Of a stretch of DNA of 64,000 nucleotides, positions 31,364 through 42,364 are shown in pieces. The stretch comes from Huiozyma naganishii CBS 8797 (lineage: Eukaryota > Ascomycota > Saccharomycetes > Saccharomycetales > Saccharomycetaceae), in assembly GCF_000348985.1 (NCBI RefSeq), contig NC_035925.1:558001-622000 (forward strand), read 5' to 3'. A model generated the notes under the pieces. The model was not told the origin of the DNA. It searched no databases and saw nothing but the letters and a program-made list of their open reading frames with translations. Both the position numbers and the translations under genes were made by a program. How positions within the stretch are numbered: the first letter of the stretch is position 1; each line of letters begins with the position of its first letter.

Positions 31364-32851
31364 ATGAATTTGTCTGAGCGGTTGATCGTGACGCAGCCTT
31401 GGTACTTTAGCGATGAGGCGCAGAAGTGCGGGTACTGCAAGGGCGGGAAATCTTTAGACTCTGGGAGTTACCAACCGTTGCAATCGTGGGAGGCCGATGA
31501 CCCTCAACGTCCGAACAGCAGCACTGTCGGGTTCCAATGTGAACTGATGAGCGTGGAGACGTATGATATGCTTTGCAATTCCGGATTCAGGCGGTCCGGG
31601 AAGTTTATTTACAAATTAGACCCGCTGCGCAGCTGTTGCAGAACTTTCAGCATTAGGACGACTCCTGACCAGGTGAAAGTGACGAAAGACTTGAAATCGT
31701 GTGTTAAGAGGTTCTGCAAAACAGTAGAACCGATCATATCTGGCAGTGATTCGAACGGCAAGCAGTTTGACTATGTCGAGAAACTCCTAGGTGTCACCCA
31801 AAATAGTGCTTCACGTTTCAAAACAGTGTTTACACCACCTGTATACACGGAAGAAAAATACGCCCTTTTTGCTAAATACCAAGAGTTTGTGCATAAAGAC
31901 TACGATCATAACAGACGCTCCTTCGAAAGGTTCCTGTGTCATTCACCGTTCTCTGCGGAAGTAGAGATGGGGACCCTTGAAGAATGGGAGCAACTGAACA
32001 ATTGGTGGAAATTGTCACCTAATGAGGCCCTCGAACGAATAGGGCCTTCGCATGAATGCTATTACCTGGACGGGAAGCTAATAGCATTGGCAGTGACGGA
32101 TTTTTTGCCTAGTGGAGTGTCATCCGTGTATTTCATCTGGGATCCGTGTTTTAAAAAACTGTCACTCGGTAAATTAAGTGCTTTGAGGGAACTGACCATT
32201 GTATCGCGTACAAACAAAAAATATTACTACCTTGGGTACTACATCGAGGACTGTGACAAAATGAACTATAAAGCTCAGTATGGGGGTGAGTTGCTTGACA
32301 TAGTGATGGGTGGGTACGTTCCGCTGAAATATTTGCATGAAACTGGAGACATAGATAGAGGCCACTTTTTTGTCGCTAGTGATAAAGCAAGACCAGACTA
32401 CCAAGAATTCCCCATAAACGAGCAGTTCACCAAAGCCCGCCCTACTTTGGCTGTTCCCAACTGTAACATGGCAGAGCTGCTTTACGGTAAACCGGATGGG
32501 CAAGCACTTAAACAGGACATAAGCGGGTATATCAGCACTTTAAACCAGTACAACATTGACTTTGTGCTCGATGACGGATTCCAATTCAAAGGTAGAAATG
32601 AGGATGGGAAGTCGAGCGATCTTCCGAATATTATGCCTGGTCTGGTCTCGCTGTGGGAACTGCTCAAGATTATTGAATCCGGACAAATCAATGAACTCAA
32701 TGGGAAGTTGATGGTTTACGATCTAGGATTGAATAGAATTAGACCGGTATTGAACGTCATGGCCGAAGACCGAGAGTACTTGAGAGCTATTGTCAATTTG
32801 GTAAGGTTGATTGGGCTTGAAATGACCAAAAAGGCAATGTTAATTGCATAG
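31364..32851 (+). CDS. ATE1: Arginyl-tRNA-protein transferase
   Basis: 495 residues (S. cerevisiae 503). Ate1 attaches Arg to N-terminal Asp, Glu or oxidised Cys, creating N-degrons for Ubr1. N-terminal ATE domain with CGYCKGG, FQCELMSVETYDML and CCRTFSIR; C-terminal GNAT-like domain with DGKLIALAVTDFLPSGVSS and YYLGYYIEDC. Its base composition is already lower in GC than the genes to its left, marking the edge of the GC-rich block. Confidence 0.95.
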   Translation: MNLSERLIVTQPWYFSDEAQKCGYCKGGKSLDSGSYQPLQSWEADDPQRPNSSTVGFQCELMSVETYDMLCNSGFRRSGKFIYKLDPLRSCCRTFSIRTTPDQVKVTKDLKSCVKRFCKTVEPIISGSDSNGKQFDYVEKLLGVTQNSASRFKTVFTPPVYTEEKYALFAKYQEFVHKDYDHNRRSFERFLCHSPFSAEVEMGTLEEWEQLNNWWKLSPNEALERIGPSHECYYLDGKLIALAVTDFLPSGVSSVYFIWDPCFKKLSLGKLSALRELTIVSRTNKKYYYLGYYIEDCDKMNYKAQYGGELLDIVMGGYVPLKYLHETGDIDRGHFFVASDKARPDYQEFPINEQFTKARPTLAVPNCNMAELLYGKPDGQALKQDISGYISTLNQYNIDFVLDDGFQFKGRNEDGKSSDLPNIMPGLVSLWELLKIIESGQINELNGKLMVYDLGLNRIRPVLNVMAEDREYLRAIVNLVRLIGLEMTKKAMLIA

Positions 32852-35138
32852 TCAGAAAATTCAATGGTTCGCGGAGAAATGTTAACCCACATTGTACCGA
32901 ATGGCGTCCCCTGCATTTTTTTTACATTATTTTCATCAAACCACAGACTGGTCGTGATGGTATTCCCGGACAGCCACCTACGGGACAGTAACGGTAAACA
33001 GCCAGCTTATTCCTACACAACGAACAATCCGAAATATAAGCTAAATACCCTGAAGGAGTCATAAACGAAATATTCTGAACATGACAGTATTGTGATGCTC
33101 GACAAACATCTCCTAAGTTTTTTGTTCCAAAGAGAACATGCCAAAGAGAATACTTTGATATCCCAGTGTAAAATTTTAAAACATTTACAGAAGTTTTCTT
33201 TCAGAACCAGCGTAAAATCACGACGGAGGTCACAGTAGTTTTGACTCTTTGCACGTCTTTGGTATAGTTTCCGCCTATGAATTGTATTCTTGTATAATCA
33301 AGAATTTCCTAAACGGGAAATTGTATTGAATTGACAACTGACACATTTTAACACAAGATATCAAAAGGATACTGCTACATTAGAAAGTCCAGTATATAAA
33401 GTATTTAAATGGTCCAACGGGTGAGGAAGTAATTTGTTCATGGAAAACTATATGTTGGCCGTTGTTTGTTGATTTTACTTTGTTGTTTTATTTGAATAAC
33501 GTCTTTATTGCCTCGAATATTCATTGAAGTAGAAAAGGAAAGATTTTTTGTTGCATTTTAACTTCTTTATTATGCTGGTATGTAAGCAAGGTTCAATGAC
33601 CTTATCTGTTTTGTACCAAAAAGATTAATCCATTTGCTCTATGTAGCCTTGATATGTTGCCGATTTTTCATTGACTCAATATCATAATTTCGTTACAGTA
33701 TTACATGAAAATAATAGAAAATTCTGCTTACTTTATCCTATAACAGCGTCAACGCAATTTGCCATGTCATTCAAGTAACACATTATCCAATAGCGTCTTT
33801 ATCACCGTGACTTTCCATTGTAGTAGAGTATGCTATCTCTTTTAGTTCACATGACTTTTAGTTATACTATACTTATAGAGATGTATATAATTCAAAGATC
33901 CCTTCTGCCTTGTATTAAAGAGATCAATTCATTTGAAGTGGCTAGACTGTAGTGTGTAGGACAATAAAATGTTATCATATAAGTGGTGTGCGGAGTCTTG
34001 CTTCTCTTGGACTGTAAAAAGATTATGTTTAGTTTACGTGAAATATATGTTTTGAAAGAAAATTCAAAATTTGAAAGTGATAGATTAAAAGAAAACGAAT
34101 CTCATAGTTTTTTCAAAAAGTCTGGAAGGATTAGTCATAAAAGTAGATTTTGTTAGCCTAGGACAAGCACATTTTTTACAGTCATTCTTTTGGTTGCAAA
34201 GTAATGCTTACTAGTAGCTGTAATACAATAAAGACTTCTCTAAATTTCAAGATACAACTGTTGGAAAACATTGGTTGTTTGAAAAAAACATCACACAAAA
34301 AAATAAATAGAGGAAACAAGAAAAGTACCTTTTTTATTTCACATAGTATCACCGACTTTTAATTTTGGATGCCTAAAATGGGCAATCGTATAAATTTATA
34401 TTTGTTTTCGCTCCCTTAAATCTGAATTTCTCGATATTTCTTGATTGGAACAATGCTTGGGCATCATCACTACCCGGCAAAGTGGGGTTATTTTTTTGTA
34501 CAAGGGATAGATTGATGATAATATCTCAGCCAAACTTTTATAACAAAAACAAACGGAACTTTTCTGAAATCATAGGTAAGATAATCTCCACTTAAAAAAG
34601 TAAATATTCAATAATACCACTCTTGATTCCATTCTTTTAAAAAACAACTCCCAATGTACAAAAACAAGCAGAAATTTTAACTATGACATTGCAACCCATA
34701 GCTCATAAAGAAGTTTTAATTTTAAGACGTTTACTTGGTATCAGCAATTACTATCAAGGATATAAAGATATTTAGCATCGTTATTTACTCATATTTCTCA
34801 ACAGACAGTAATTTTTACCAGTGATAACTAGTAAAAATGTTTAGACCATTAGAGTACACGCTGAAGGAAGCTTCGTGCCTAATTTGATACTACTCCCACT
34901 CTTTCTGTAACTATTTACTACCTTCTACTTTAAAGGTTACCCGCTGATACTAAGTTCATTTATTTGAATAATTTTTTTGTGACAGAAAATGAGGTATACA
35001 AAGGAGATGTCAGGTACTTGTGATCCAGCACTTGTCTGGTCCATAAGATTGCAATTGCTACAAATTTGCTATTCAATACTCTCTTTTTTAGTTAATTCTT
35101 TGTGAAAAGAGTTTATAACTCAAGTTACCTGTTTTCAA
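32852..35138. other. 2.3-kb AT-rich gene-free region
   Basis: No supported gene, tRNA or snoRNA. The region is strongly AT-rich with many A and T runs, and separates ATE1 from KAP122 together with the unrecognised gene that follows. No full centromere element set was found: TTCACATGAC near 33848 is one base off CDEI, with no CCGAA-type CDEIII at the right spacing. It could be a long regulatory region for the gene at 35139, as yeast master regulators have, or decayed DNA. Confidence 0.4.
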
Positions 35139-36665
35139 ATGACATCCGAAGAAGCTAGAATATTCGAAGATATAATAATCTCTAGATTTGAAAACCCTAA
35201 TGTATGCCCTAGCTGCCGGGAACAAGAAAACAGTGATGCATCAACTAGTTATGAATACTGGTTAGAGAAAAAAAATTTACAGAAAACTCTCAACCGGTGT
35301 TTGAATACTGCAAGCAAAACTGAATCTACATTTGAACAGGATGGGTTTGCGACAAACAATCTCGATTTGTGTGATATTGTAAGTCTCCAGAAAGTGAACG
35401 GAAAGGATAAATACTTTTATTCAAGTATAGCTCTGGAAACTTCCGTACCCAAATCTCTTTTTCAGACCGCAAGTGAGAATGAAGAACCATATAACCAACC
35501 ATTAGCCACAAGTTGTTACCCGAGTAAGCATGATATGTCATTGTTAGAAATGGAGTCCGCCCGTTTTCAAGAGAAAAGCAGTAGTCCTACCTTTTCAAAC
35601 GAAAATTTAAAGGAAAAGCGTGCTGCTCGTAGTTCCGGAGTTCCGAGACACAAAAGAAATTTGGTGTTTAATGAAGAAAATTTGAACGCTCTTAATCAAA
35701 ACTATAGTTACACAGGGAACCCTGTAAACAATTCCTCATCTCAATCATGCAGCAAACATCCACCATTCACTGAAATCATGAGAGAAGTGGGCAATCATTC
35801 TCAGATACACTCTTCCATAATATGCGAAATAGAGTTTGGATCATTGAAAGGTGAGGCAACAACGTCTTTAACATTTCCTGCTGGGGAAAGAACGGAAAGT
35901 TCAAACGATCAAGTGAAATTTTCTTCAACTACATCAATCTCAACTACCGATATATCCATCTGGGGTTGCGATAATGGTGATGGCTTGCAATATTTTTCGG
36001 AAGCCACTACTCTCAACGAAGTAGCACCATTACAAATTAACTCATTGATTCGATCTCCGGAACGAAATCTCCATAGATTAAGAGCAACAATGAGCGATCA
36101 CCTTTGCCCAAAGCGTGGTGTTCCACGATACTACATGGAACAACTAAATGAGGAGGATAAGTGGGTCCTTGCTTTGATTCAAAAAATGGAGAAGTTTGTA
36201 AGTCTTTGCACAACTCCGGATTATCGCAAAACCGGGCACGACACCTCTTTGATTGATATGTGTGAATACTTTAAACTTCTTAGCTTGTATAAGGAGGAAC
36301 TAAGGTGCAAACCTTTGAATACTACTACAGAGGTCGAACAACGCATTTTTAATGATCTCTTCCAAATGGCAATTAATCTGGGAATGGCTAAAAGCGAGTT
36401 CATTTCAATGTGGATGGCTGGCTACGATGAAAGCCACGCATTGCTCTTACGTGCAGAAGCTAGAAAGAGAGGAGAATATCGACTCAAGGTTGAGTGGTAC
36501 AGAAGAAGGGACTTTGAAAGATGGAGAGAGCTCATCAGGAATCGGAAACTTAGAACGAGAATTAAAGGGCGTCTACGTAGATATTTTGCCAATCCAGTAA
36601 GGCACACCGCCAATGGGATTGCGGAGATCCGTCACTTCTATAGAGTTTTCTCACTTTTCCACTAA
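35139..36665 (+). CDS. Unrecognised 508-residue protein
   Basis: An intact 508-codon ATG frame between ATE1 and KAP122, which are neighbours in S. cerevisiae. The first ~310 residues are Ser/Asn/Glu-rich and low in structure (CPSCREQ near residue 23, a basic PRHKRNLVFNEENL near 170). The last ~190 look folded and helical, starting at VPRYYMEQLNEEDKWVLALI, then AINLGMAKSEFISMWMAGYDESHALLL and a basic segment (KVEWYRRRDFERW, RNRKLRTRIKGRLRRYF). No family was recognised. By eye the stretch from VPRYY to YFKLLSLYK has a faint likeness to the C-terminal tail of the meiotic inducer Ime1, whose gene also has a very long upstream region; this is speculative. Confidence 0.7.
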   Translation: MTSEEARIFEDIIISRFENPNVCPSCREQENSDASTSYEYWLEKKNLQKTLNRCLNTASKTESTFEQDGFATNNLDLCDIVSLQKVNGKDKYFYSSIALETSVPKSLFQTASENEEPYNQPLATSCYPSKHDMSLLEMESARFQEKSSSPTFSNENLKEKRAARSSGVPRHKRNLVFNEENLNALNQNYSYTGNPVNNSSSQSCSKHPPFTEIMREVGNHSQIHSSIICEIEFGSLKGEATTSLTFPAGERTESSNDQVKFSSTTSISTTDISIWGCDNGDGLQYFSEATTLNEVAPLQINSLIRSPERNLHRLRATMSDHLCPKRGVPRYYMEQLNEEDKWVLALIQKMEKFVSLCTTPDYRKTGHDTSLIDMCEYFKLLSLYKEELRCKPLNTTTEVEQRIFNDLFQMAINLGMAKSEFISMWMAGYDESHALLLRAEARKRGEYRLKVEWYRRRDFERWRELIRNRKLRTRIKGRLRRYFANPVRHTANGIAEIRHFYRVFSLFH

Positions 36666-37023
36666 ACATACCGACATTGACAAATAAACACGGTCGGCAG
36701 TTATGACTATATATGTTTTGTAATTGTGCAAACTTTCAACCTTTCATCAGGAAAGACGATGGTTCGCAGATACATCGACAAGTTCACTTTATTCTGTAAA
36801 CCTCCTCAGCTAATTTATGATAATATTCTCCATCGTCTCTTGTCAAATGATTCAATGGGCCCTAGCGTCATCAAGCTAATCACGCTGACTCTTGAGATCT
36901 GCTAACAAAAACATCTCTCAAAAGAAAAAAAAATTTGTAATAACGCAGTTTGAATTTCTCTTGAAGTAGCATCACGATGAGTACACATACCGTATAAGAC
37001 TAATTCCTGTAGACACGACCGCA
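36666..37023. other. Intergenic region upstream of KAP122
   Basis: About 360 bases between the orphan gene stop and the KAP122 start. No feature recognised. Confidence 0.4.
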
Positions 37024-40000
37024 ATGGAGGGTTTAGAGCATATTGTCTCTTTGATTGAGACACTGTACAGTCCGACAGGGAGTGCACGAGCAGATGACCT
37101 CAATGCGATCCAACAACAATTGCAAAGCATTCAGAAATCGTCAGATGGGACATCGCTTGCAAATGCACTTTTGTCCAGTGAGGCAGTGAGTGACAATGTA
37201 AAGTACTTTGGGGCCTTAACATTGACTGTTCGAATCAACATGTTGACCAGCGATAGTGAAAGCGACCCCATGTTTTTATGGGGGTTACTGAAGTGGAATT
37301 TGATTCATCTGGCAAATTTAACTCAGAGATATCTAGAAAACAACTTGTCCAAGTCATCATTGGTTATAATCAAGAAGTTAATGTCAAACCTATCACTGAT
37401 TTTTATTGATATCAATAGCAAGAAACCTAACGAAATAAGAGAGGATGCACCAGTTACACATTGGAATAATCCTGTCAACTCTTTGATCGTCATGTTGGCG
37501 TTCAGCGGTCAAAGATGGAATCAAATCAATGCAGATGATTTATCTGTGAATGGTATGCTAATAGAGATGCTCAATAAGGAAATAGCATATACAGACGTGA
37601 TGAACTTTAGCTCGCTGACAGCCCTTCATAACGAGGTATTACTTATGTTTACAGAAATAATTGTAGAGGACTTGACCAAATTTCAGTCGAAGAAGCATAC
37701 AATGCTTTTCATTCATACAGTTGTCCATCAACACTTGTACGTCACATCAATCGCGCTGCTGACCGAAAATTTGAAGTCGCTGACAACAAACAAGAACATT
37801 ACCACGGTAGAAACCATCTTTAACACGACTAATGCCTGGATTAACTATGCTTCCATGACGAGGGCTGCATCACCGATGGATATGAACTCTGTTTTCGAAA
37901 ATTTGATTGGTGTCATGGTGCAAACAAATGAAACCAACAATACTTATGAACTGGCTACGAAAATTCTAAGCATTTTGGGCAATGTATTTGATAACGATCC
38001 GGCTATGATTGGATTTGAATTAAGACAAGAATTGGAGTGTATCTTTTTGGGTATTTCTAGAGTTGCTGGTAATGTCGACAACTCCAAATATCAATGGATG
38101 TTGCAATACATGAACTTTTTAGTAACCAATGCCTGTTTCACTGAATTAAAGGAGCTGTCCGTCTGCGTTGTTGATTTTCTGCAAATTAACACTTTGGATT
38201 TGTGCAATAAATTATTCACAACTGTTCAGAAGTTAGATAGCCCTCAACACCTACAGCAGGAATATATCAAGGTTCTCCTTCAATTAACGAACTTCCCTCT
38301 GACCCCTGTTTTAGAAGAGTCGTTTTCTGTAAAAATGGTGGAGTTCTGGCTAGACTTGTCTGATGCTTTCTCAAATCAGCCACATGATATCCTACTCCCC
38401 GAAGCTTCAAACATTGCTGTCGAGATTTTTTTGCAAGTAGTCAACATATATCTGCCAAAAATATCTTTATTAAACAAGCAGAAAATTATAGCAAGCGATG
38501 AGGATGAGGATGATGCCTTTTTGCATGAGTTTGACGACTTTCGGAGTGCAGTTTTGGATTTAACACAATCATTGTGGACCATTTTGGGTAACAATCATTT
38601 GACAAACTCATTGATATCGGGGATAGGGATGTCAGATGCCTCACAGCTACAAGGAACTAGCGCTGATTACTTCGGATTCTATGGAATTGAATCCATGTGT
38701 TTTCTGTTGGACAAACTCTTGATAGATATGACATTATCAGAAAGTTCATGGATTTTTAATATTCTTGCCAAAAATGAATATTTTGTGAAGAATATTTTGT
38801 TGCTGTTCCAGACGGGTGTTGGGATCGACGCTTCCAACAAAAGCTCAATGACTTTAAAGCTTGATTTTGTCAAATCAAGTTCATTTCTGATCGGAACTTT
38901 GGCTAGTTATTTTGTTGTTGCACCACAAGAACTGAGCCTATGTGTGGAGACGTTGTTTCAAGGACTTCAGTCTTGTACTATTTCCACTGGCCCTCATAGA
39001 AACTTGCATGGTAAGTTAGAGACCATTATTGTGAAAACCATATCCCAATTGTGCGAAATGTGCCGATCACAACTAGCCACTTACTTATTCCATTTTATGG
39101 ATATTTTCAAAACTTTGATTCAGCCAGATGTGACGGTCTCGTCATTTGGTAGAGGTAAAATGGCAAGATCAATAGGCTATGTTATTGAAGGGTATGCAGG
39201 CCACGGGCCGGACGAACAAGCCAAATACATAGACCAGTTTTTGGATCTACTCATTACGAATATAGACCAGTGTTTGAATATGCCTCCGCCTGTGAATGTA
39301 CAACAGATTGACTATGTTCACAGTTTGTTGAACTGCATATCTGAGTTCGGATCCGCCTTAATTCATCCTGAAGATTCGGATGACCCTCAATATTTGTCAA
39401 AATTGTCTGCTTTCCACCAATTTTGGGCCTCTGACCCATTGAACTGTCGTGCTAAGATTTTAAGCGTTTTGGAAAGAGTATTGACTCACCCTGGATACAA
39501 CCAAAACTCTGGATTCATCGAGGTAAGTTGCTTGCTCTTAGGCAAAACTCTAACCTTACCTGACGATGATCCCCACTTCTTACGGTTTAGCATGAATGAG
39601 ATAACTGAATTTATTTTATCGCATCTAACAATTTCTCCATACAGTACCGCATTACCGTACTTTGCATACCTATTAGAGAAATTAGTGTCTCATTATAAGA
39701 ATCTGCTGACATCTCAGGATTTTGATATCTTGTTTCAAAAGGTGTTTTTGAACTACTACGATGACTACTTGTGTAGAGATCCCGATCTGCTACAAGCAAT
39801 GGTAAACTTTGTCATTTCAGTTTTGGACACCAAACCATCTATCCTGATTAACTCTGCTTCGTTTTCGAACTTTGTTGTTCCAATATTCATAAAGCTGCTA
39901 CCATCCCAAGAGCGGTTTACAATTTCGGCTGTTACCAAGTTTTGGACCAAGTTGATAAATAATAAAAAGTACACCCAGGAAGACTCAATTACAACAAAAA

Positions 40001-40287
40001 GATGCATTATATCTGTGGGTCAAGATGTGGTATCCCAGACCTTTTATGGCCTTTACCATACCCAAAGATCCGATTTGAACAGTTATACGGACATGATTAG
40101 AGCCTTGGTTGCCAAATTTCCCCTAGAAACGAAACAGTGGTTAATCGCGGTACTTCCACAGCTATGTGATAAGCCTCAAACCCATGAAGCTTTTATCAAT
40201 AAGTTGTTCGTTACCAGAGGGAGTAGAGCAGCTGGAAATGTGATATTAACCTGGTGGTTGGAGTGTCAATCCCTACCCAGCTACTAA
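37024..40287 (+). CDS. KAP122: Karyopherin beta Kap122 (Pdr6)
   Basis: 1087 residues (S. cerevisiae 1081). Importin-13-type karyopherin that carries the TFIIA subunits Toa1 and Toa2 into the nucleus. All-helical HEAT-repeat sequence throughout; the N-terminus (VSLIETLYSP, IQQQLQSIQKSSDG, NVKYFGALTLTVRIN) is the importin-beta N-terminal domain, followed by SLVIIKKLMSNLSLIF. An acidic loop DEDEDD lies near residue 490. S. cerevisiae YGL016W follows ATE1 directly; here the orphan gene and AT-rich DNA intervene. Confidence 0.94.
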   Translation: MEGLEHIVSLIETLYSPTGSARADDLNAIQQQLQSIQKSSDGTSLANALLSSEAVSDNVKYFGALTLTVRINMLTSDSESDPMFLWGLLKWNLIHLANLTQRYLENNLSKSSLVIIKKLMSNLSLIFIDINSKKPNEIREDAPVTHWNNPVNSLIVMLAFSGQRWNQINADDLSVNGMLIEMLNKEIAYTDVMNFSSLTALHNEVLLMFTEIIVEDLTKFQSKKHTMLFIHTVVHQHLYVTSIALLTENLKSLTTNKNITTVETIFNTTNAWINYASMTRAASPMDMNSVFENLIGVMVQTNETNNTYELATKILSILGNVFDNDPAMIGFELRQELECIFLGISRVAGNVDNSKYQWMLQYMNFLVTNACFTELKELSVCVVDFLQINTLDLCNKLFTTVQKLDSPQHLQQEYIKVLLQLTNFPLTPVLEESFSVKMVEFWLDLSDAFSNQPHDILLPEASNIAVEIFLQVVNIYLPKISLLNKQKIIASDEDEDDAFLHEFDDFRSAVLDLTQSLWTILGNNHLTNSLISGIGMSDASQLQGTSADYFGFYGIESMCFLLDKLLIDMTLSESSWIFNILAKNEYFVKNILLLFQTGVGIDASNKSSMTLKLDFVKSSSFLIGTLASYFVVAPQELSLCVETLFQGLQSCTISTGPHRNLHGKLETIIVKTISQLCEMCRSQLATYLFHFMDIFKTLIQPDVTVSSFGRGKMARSIGYVIEGYAGHGPDEQAKYIDQFLDLLITNIDQCLNMPPPVNVQQIDYVHSLLNCISEFGSALIHPEDSDDPQYLSKLSAFHQFWASDPLNCRAKILSVLERVLTHPGYNQNSGFIEVSCLLLGKTLTLPDDDPHFLRFSMNEITEFILSHLTISPYSTALPYFAYLLEKLVSHYKNLLTSQDFDILFQKVFLNYYDDYLCRDPDLLQAMVNFVISVLDTKPSILINSASFSNFVVPIFIKLLPSQERFTISAVTKFWTKLINNKKYTQEDSITTKRCIISVGQDVVSQTFYGLYHTQRSDLNSYTDMIRALVAKFPLETKQWLIAVLPQLCDKPQTHEAFINKLFVTRGSRAAGNVILTWWLECQSLPSY

Positions 40288-40697
40288 ACAAGGTACTTGC
40301 CACATCAGATATATAAAATAACATTTATAGACTTATAAACCGTTAACGGATGCATTGGGAGGGGGCCGATGATCTCCAAAGTCTTTTGAGTACTGTTAAG
40401 TGTTCAGTGAAACTTTATAAAGAGTGACAAAAAAGGTTTTACTAGACGCAGTTTATGAGTACTTCCGGATAGCGCGTATATAAAGAGAGATTGACGTGTT
40501 TGTAGTCTCTCGTAGATCAGATATTATGTAAACAGTAAAAGAAATAACAAATTTATTACAAGAGAATATGAGTAGACTGAGTCAAGCAAGAGAAAAGAAA
40601 TAAGTAGCTCGAGATTTTGGCTCACCAAAAACAATAAGCTAATTATACTTGTCGAGGCAGCCTGGTAAATTTTTATATACCTTGTAGAAAAAAAAGA
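40288..40697. other. Intergenic region between KAP122 and the tRNA gene
   Basis: About 410 bases. The minus-strand A/T run at 40686-40695 serves as the poly-T terminator of the tRNA. Nothing else recognised. Confidence 0.4.
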
Positions 40698-40798
40698 CGT
40701 CACAGACAGGATTCGAACCTGCGCAGGTAAAACCCAATGCCTTACAGCTGTTTCTATGAAATAGCAGGGCATCGCCTTAACCACTCGGCCACTGGGAC
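40698..40798 (-). tRNA. tRNA-Ser(GCU) with a 19-nt intron
   Basis: Reading the minus strand from 40798, GTCCCAGTGGCCGAGTGGTT begins a class II tRNA. The 7-bp acceptor stem pairs with CTGTGAC plus discriminator G, with a mismatch at 4-69; the T loop reads GGTTCGAATCC. Anticodon GCT with flanking CT and A gives the loop CTGCTAA. Exon 1 is 40798-40762, the intron 40761-40743 and exon 2 40742-40698, giving 82 nt spliced with a long variable arm. The exons match the remembered S. cerevisiae tRNA-Ser(GCU), which also has an intron here. A T-run follows at 40695-40686. Gene order switches from the YGL016 to the YGR007 region here. Confidence 0.96.
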
Positions 40799-42364
40799 AG
40801 CGTCTCTATTTTTTGGTGTTGATTGGGCATCTACTTAAAGGAAAAAAAATTAAAAGTCACTCTGAGTTAACTTAAGAGAAAAAATAGAATGATAGCGAGA
40901 GTAGCATCTAAAAGTACAGCTTCTATTTTTCAGTAAATATTAAAGAACATTCCTCACAACCCAGTTTTTTACCGTAAGATCGCGAAAACTGTGAGATTTT
41001 ATGAGAATTTTTCGAAGAGATAAAAGTTGATGGTTCGTATTAGGAACATTATTTCTATGTATTTGTACACTTTAAGAAACCAAATCCCGTATCTACCTAT
41101 TTACAATTTTGCATTCACGTAATATGTAGTTTTTTTGCGGAATTTGCTGCCGGTGAAATACCAAGATTTGACCTTTTTTGCGGGCGGAATGTCAAAATTT
41201 CAATTCCGCACCCGATCTAACTAATGCATGAGCCAACTTGACCAATGCCATCCATTAAGGTGTTAGCCAATCGTTACCAGCTGTTTGCCCAACAGTTAAA
41301 CCATCTAATTCTAAGTATGAGAAAAAGTAGAAAGGTGTTTTCATAATGGTATTGTCCCGCAATCTTCTTGTCTATTAGCAAAGGTAGAAGAAATGTTGTT
41401 AATATTTTGGAAGCTTGTGCACTCAACGGATGGTCCATTTTCGTCCCCATTAGATGTATACAGTCAAACAGCCGCAAATTCCGCAAATTGTATATGGGGT
41501 CAAAATTGTAGAAGTTGACAAACAAGGCACATCCAGATATAATACTCTTCTTTTATACCTAGTCCTTTTTTTTTGGAATGTTGAATTACACACCTTACTT
41601 GCCAGCAGACCCAAAAGTTTGATATTTCTTCCACAGTGCACGAAGGTATCTGTTTTGTTTCGATAACTGGGTCATATATGTCGTAATATTATGGAAGCAG
41701 CTGGGCTGTATACTTCATAATTTTATAGAAGCAACTGGGTATCAACTGGTCGCCCATTAATTATACGCACGGGTTCCAAGTTAGCCATAACCCAATATCT
41801 TTCATGGAAACAACACCCTGATTATTTGTTGATTGGTTCGTTGGGTCCTGAATTTAAAGACGGTCTTGAAAGATGTCGGTCCGGAATGCCTTGCGGTTTA
41901 TATACGTTCCGAATAACGATTCATCCGCATGTCTCAAGCGGTGTTCTCACATGTCGGAATTATGGTAGTTCTGAGTTAACTTCGAAAAAAAAAGAATGGT
42001 AAGGAGACATAGCTAATTGTAAGTCTACCCCTAGCATTATCGGAACCTAGATTTCACTCCATGGACTTCCTTTTTACCTTTATTTTTTCGCAAGAATAGG
42101 TCTTGGTTAATTTTCACTTCTCCGTCAAGGGAAGCATAAAAGTAGGTTATATCATGAAGATAATTAAATAACCCTCCCACCTGCTTTAACAGTGAAAACT
42201 TTTTATTCTGGTTATAGTTGTGTCTAAAATCCAAATTTTTTGTGAGAAAGAAAAAGTGACACAAATTTACCGCTAGCGTTTTTGACACTTTTGTACCACC
42301 TTTTGAGGTATTCTGTATTCCAGATGTTAAATGTACAAGCGAAAACGTCAAAAAAAGATTGAGC
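40799..42364. other. 1.5-kb gene-free region after the tRNA
   Basis: No supported gene. The sequence is AT-rich with scattered small frames lacking family resemblance. It contains a 34-base imperfect tandem duplication at 41665-41732. No LTR was recognised although it lies directly upstream of a tRNA gene, a favoured Ty target. Confidence 0.4.
41665..41742. repeat. Imperfect 34-bp tandem repeat
   Basis: Units at 41665-41698 and 41699-41732 share the frame ACTGGG..TAATATTAT/TAATTTTAT..GAAGC; a third copy begins with AACTGGGTAT at 41733. Origin unknown. Confidence 0.55.

Noticed and set aside
33840..33870. TTCACATGAC as CDEI in the AT-rich gap
   Set aside because: One base off the consensus and not followed by a CDEIII at the expected spacing.
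35139..36665. Naming the orphan gene IME1
   Set aside because: The likeness to the Ime1 tail is faint and the protein is much longer with a different C-terminus; left unnamed.
41640..41760. LTR remnant upstream of the tRNA-Ser
   Set aside because: The repeat is a 34-bp tandem duplication with no TG...CA ends and no likeness to the LTRs at 57-59 kb.
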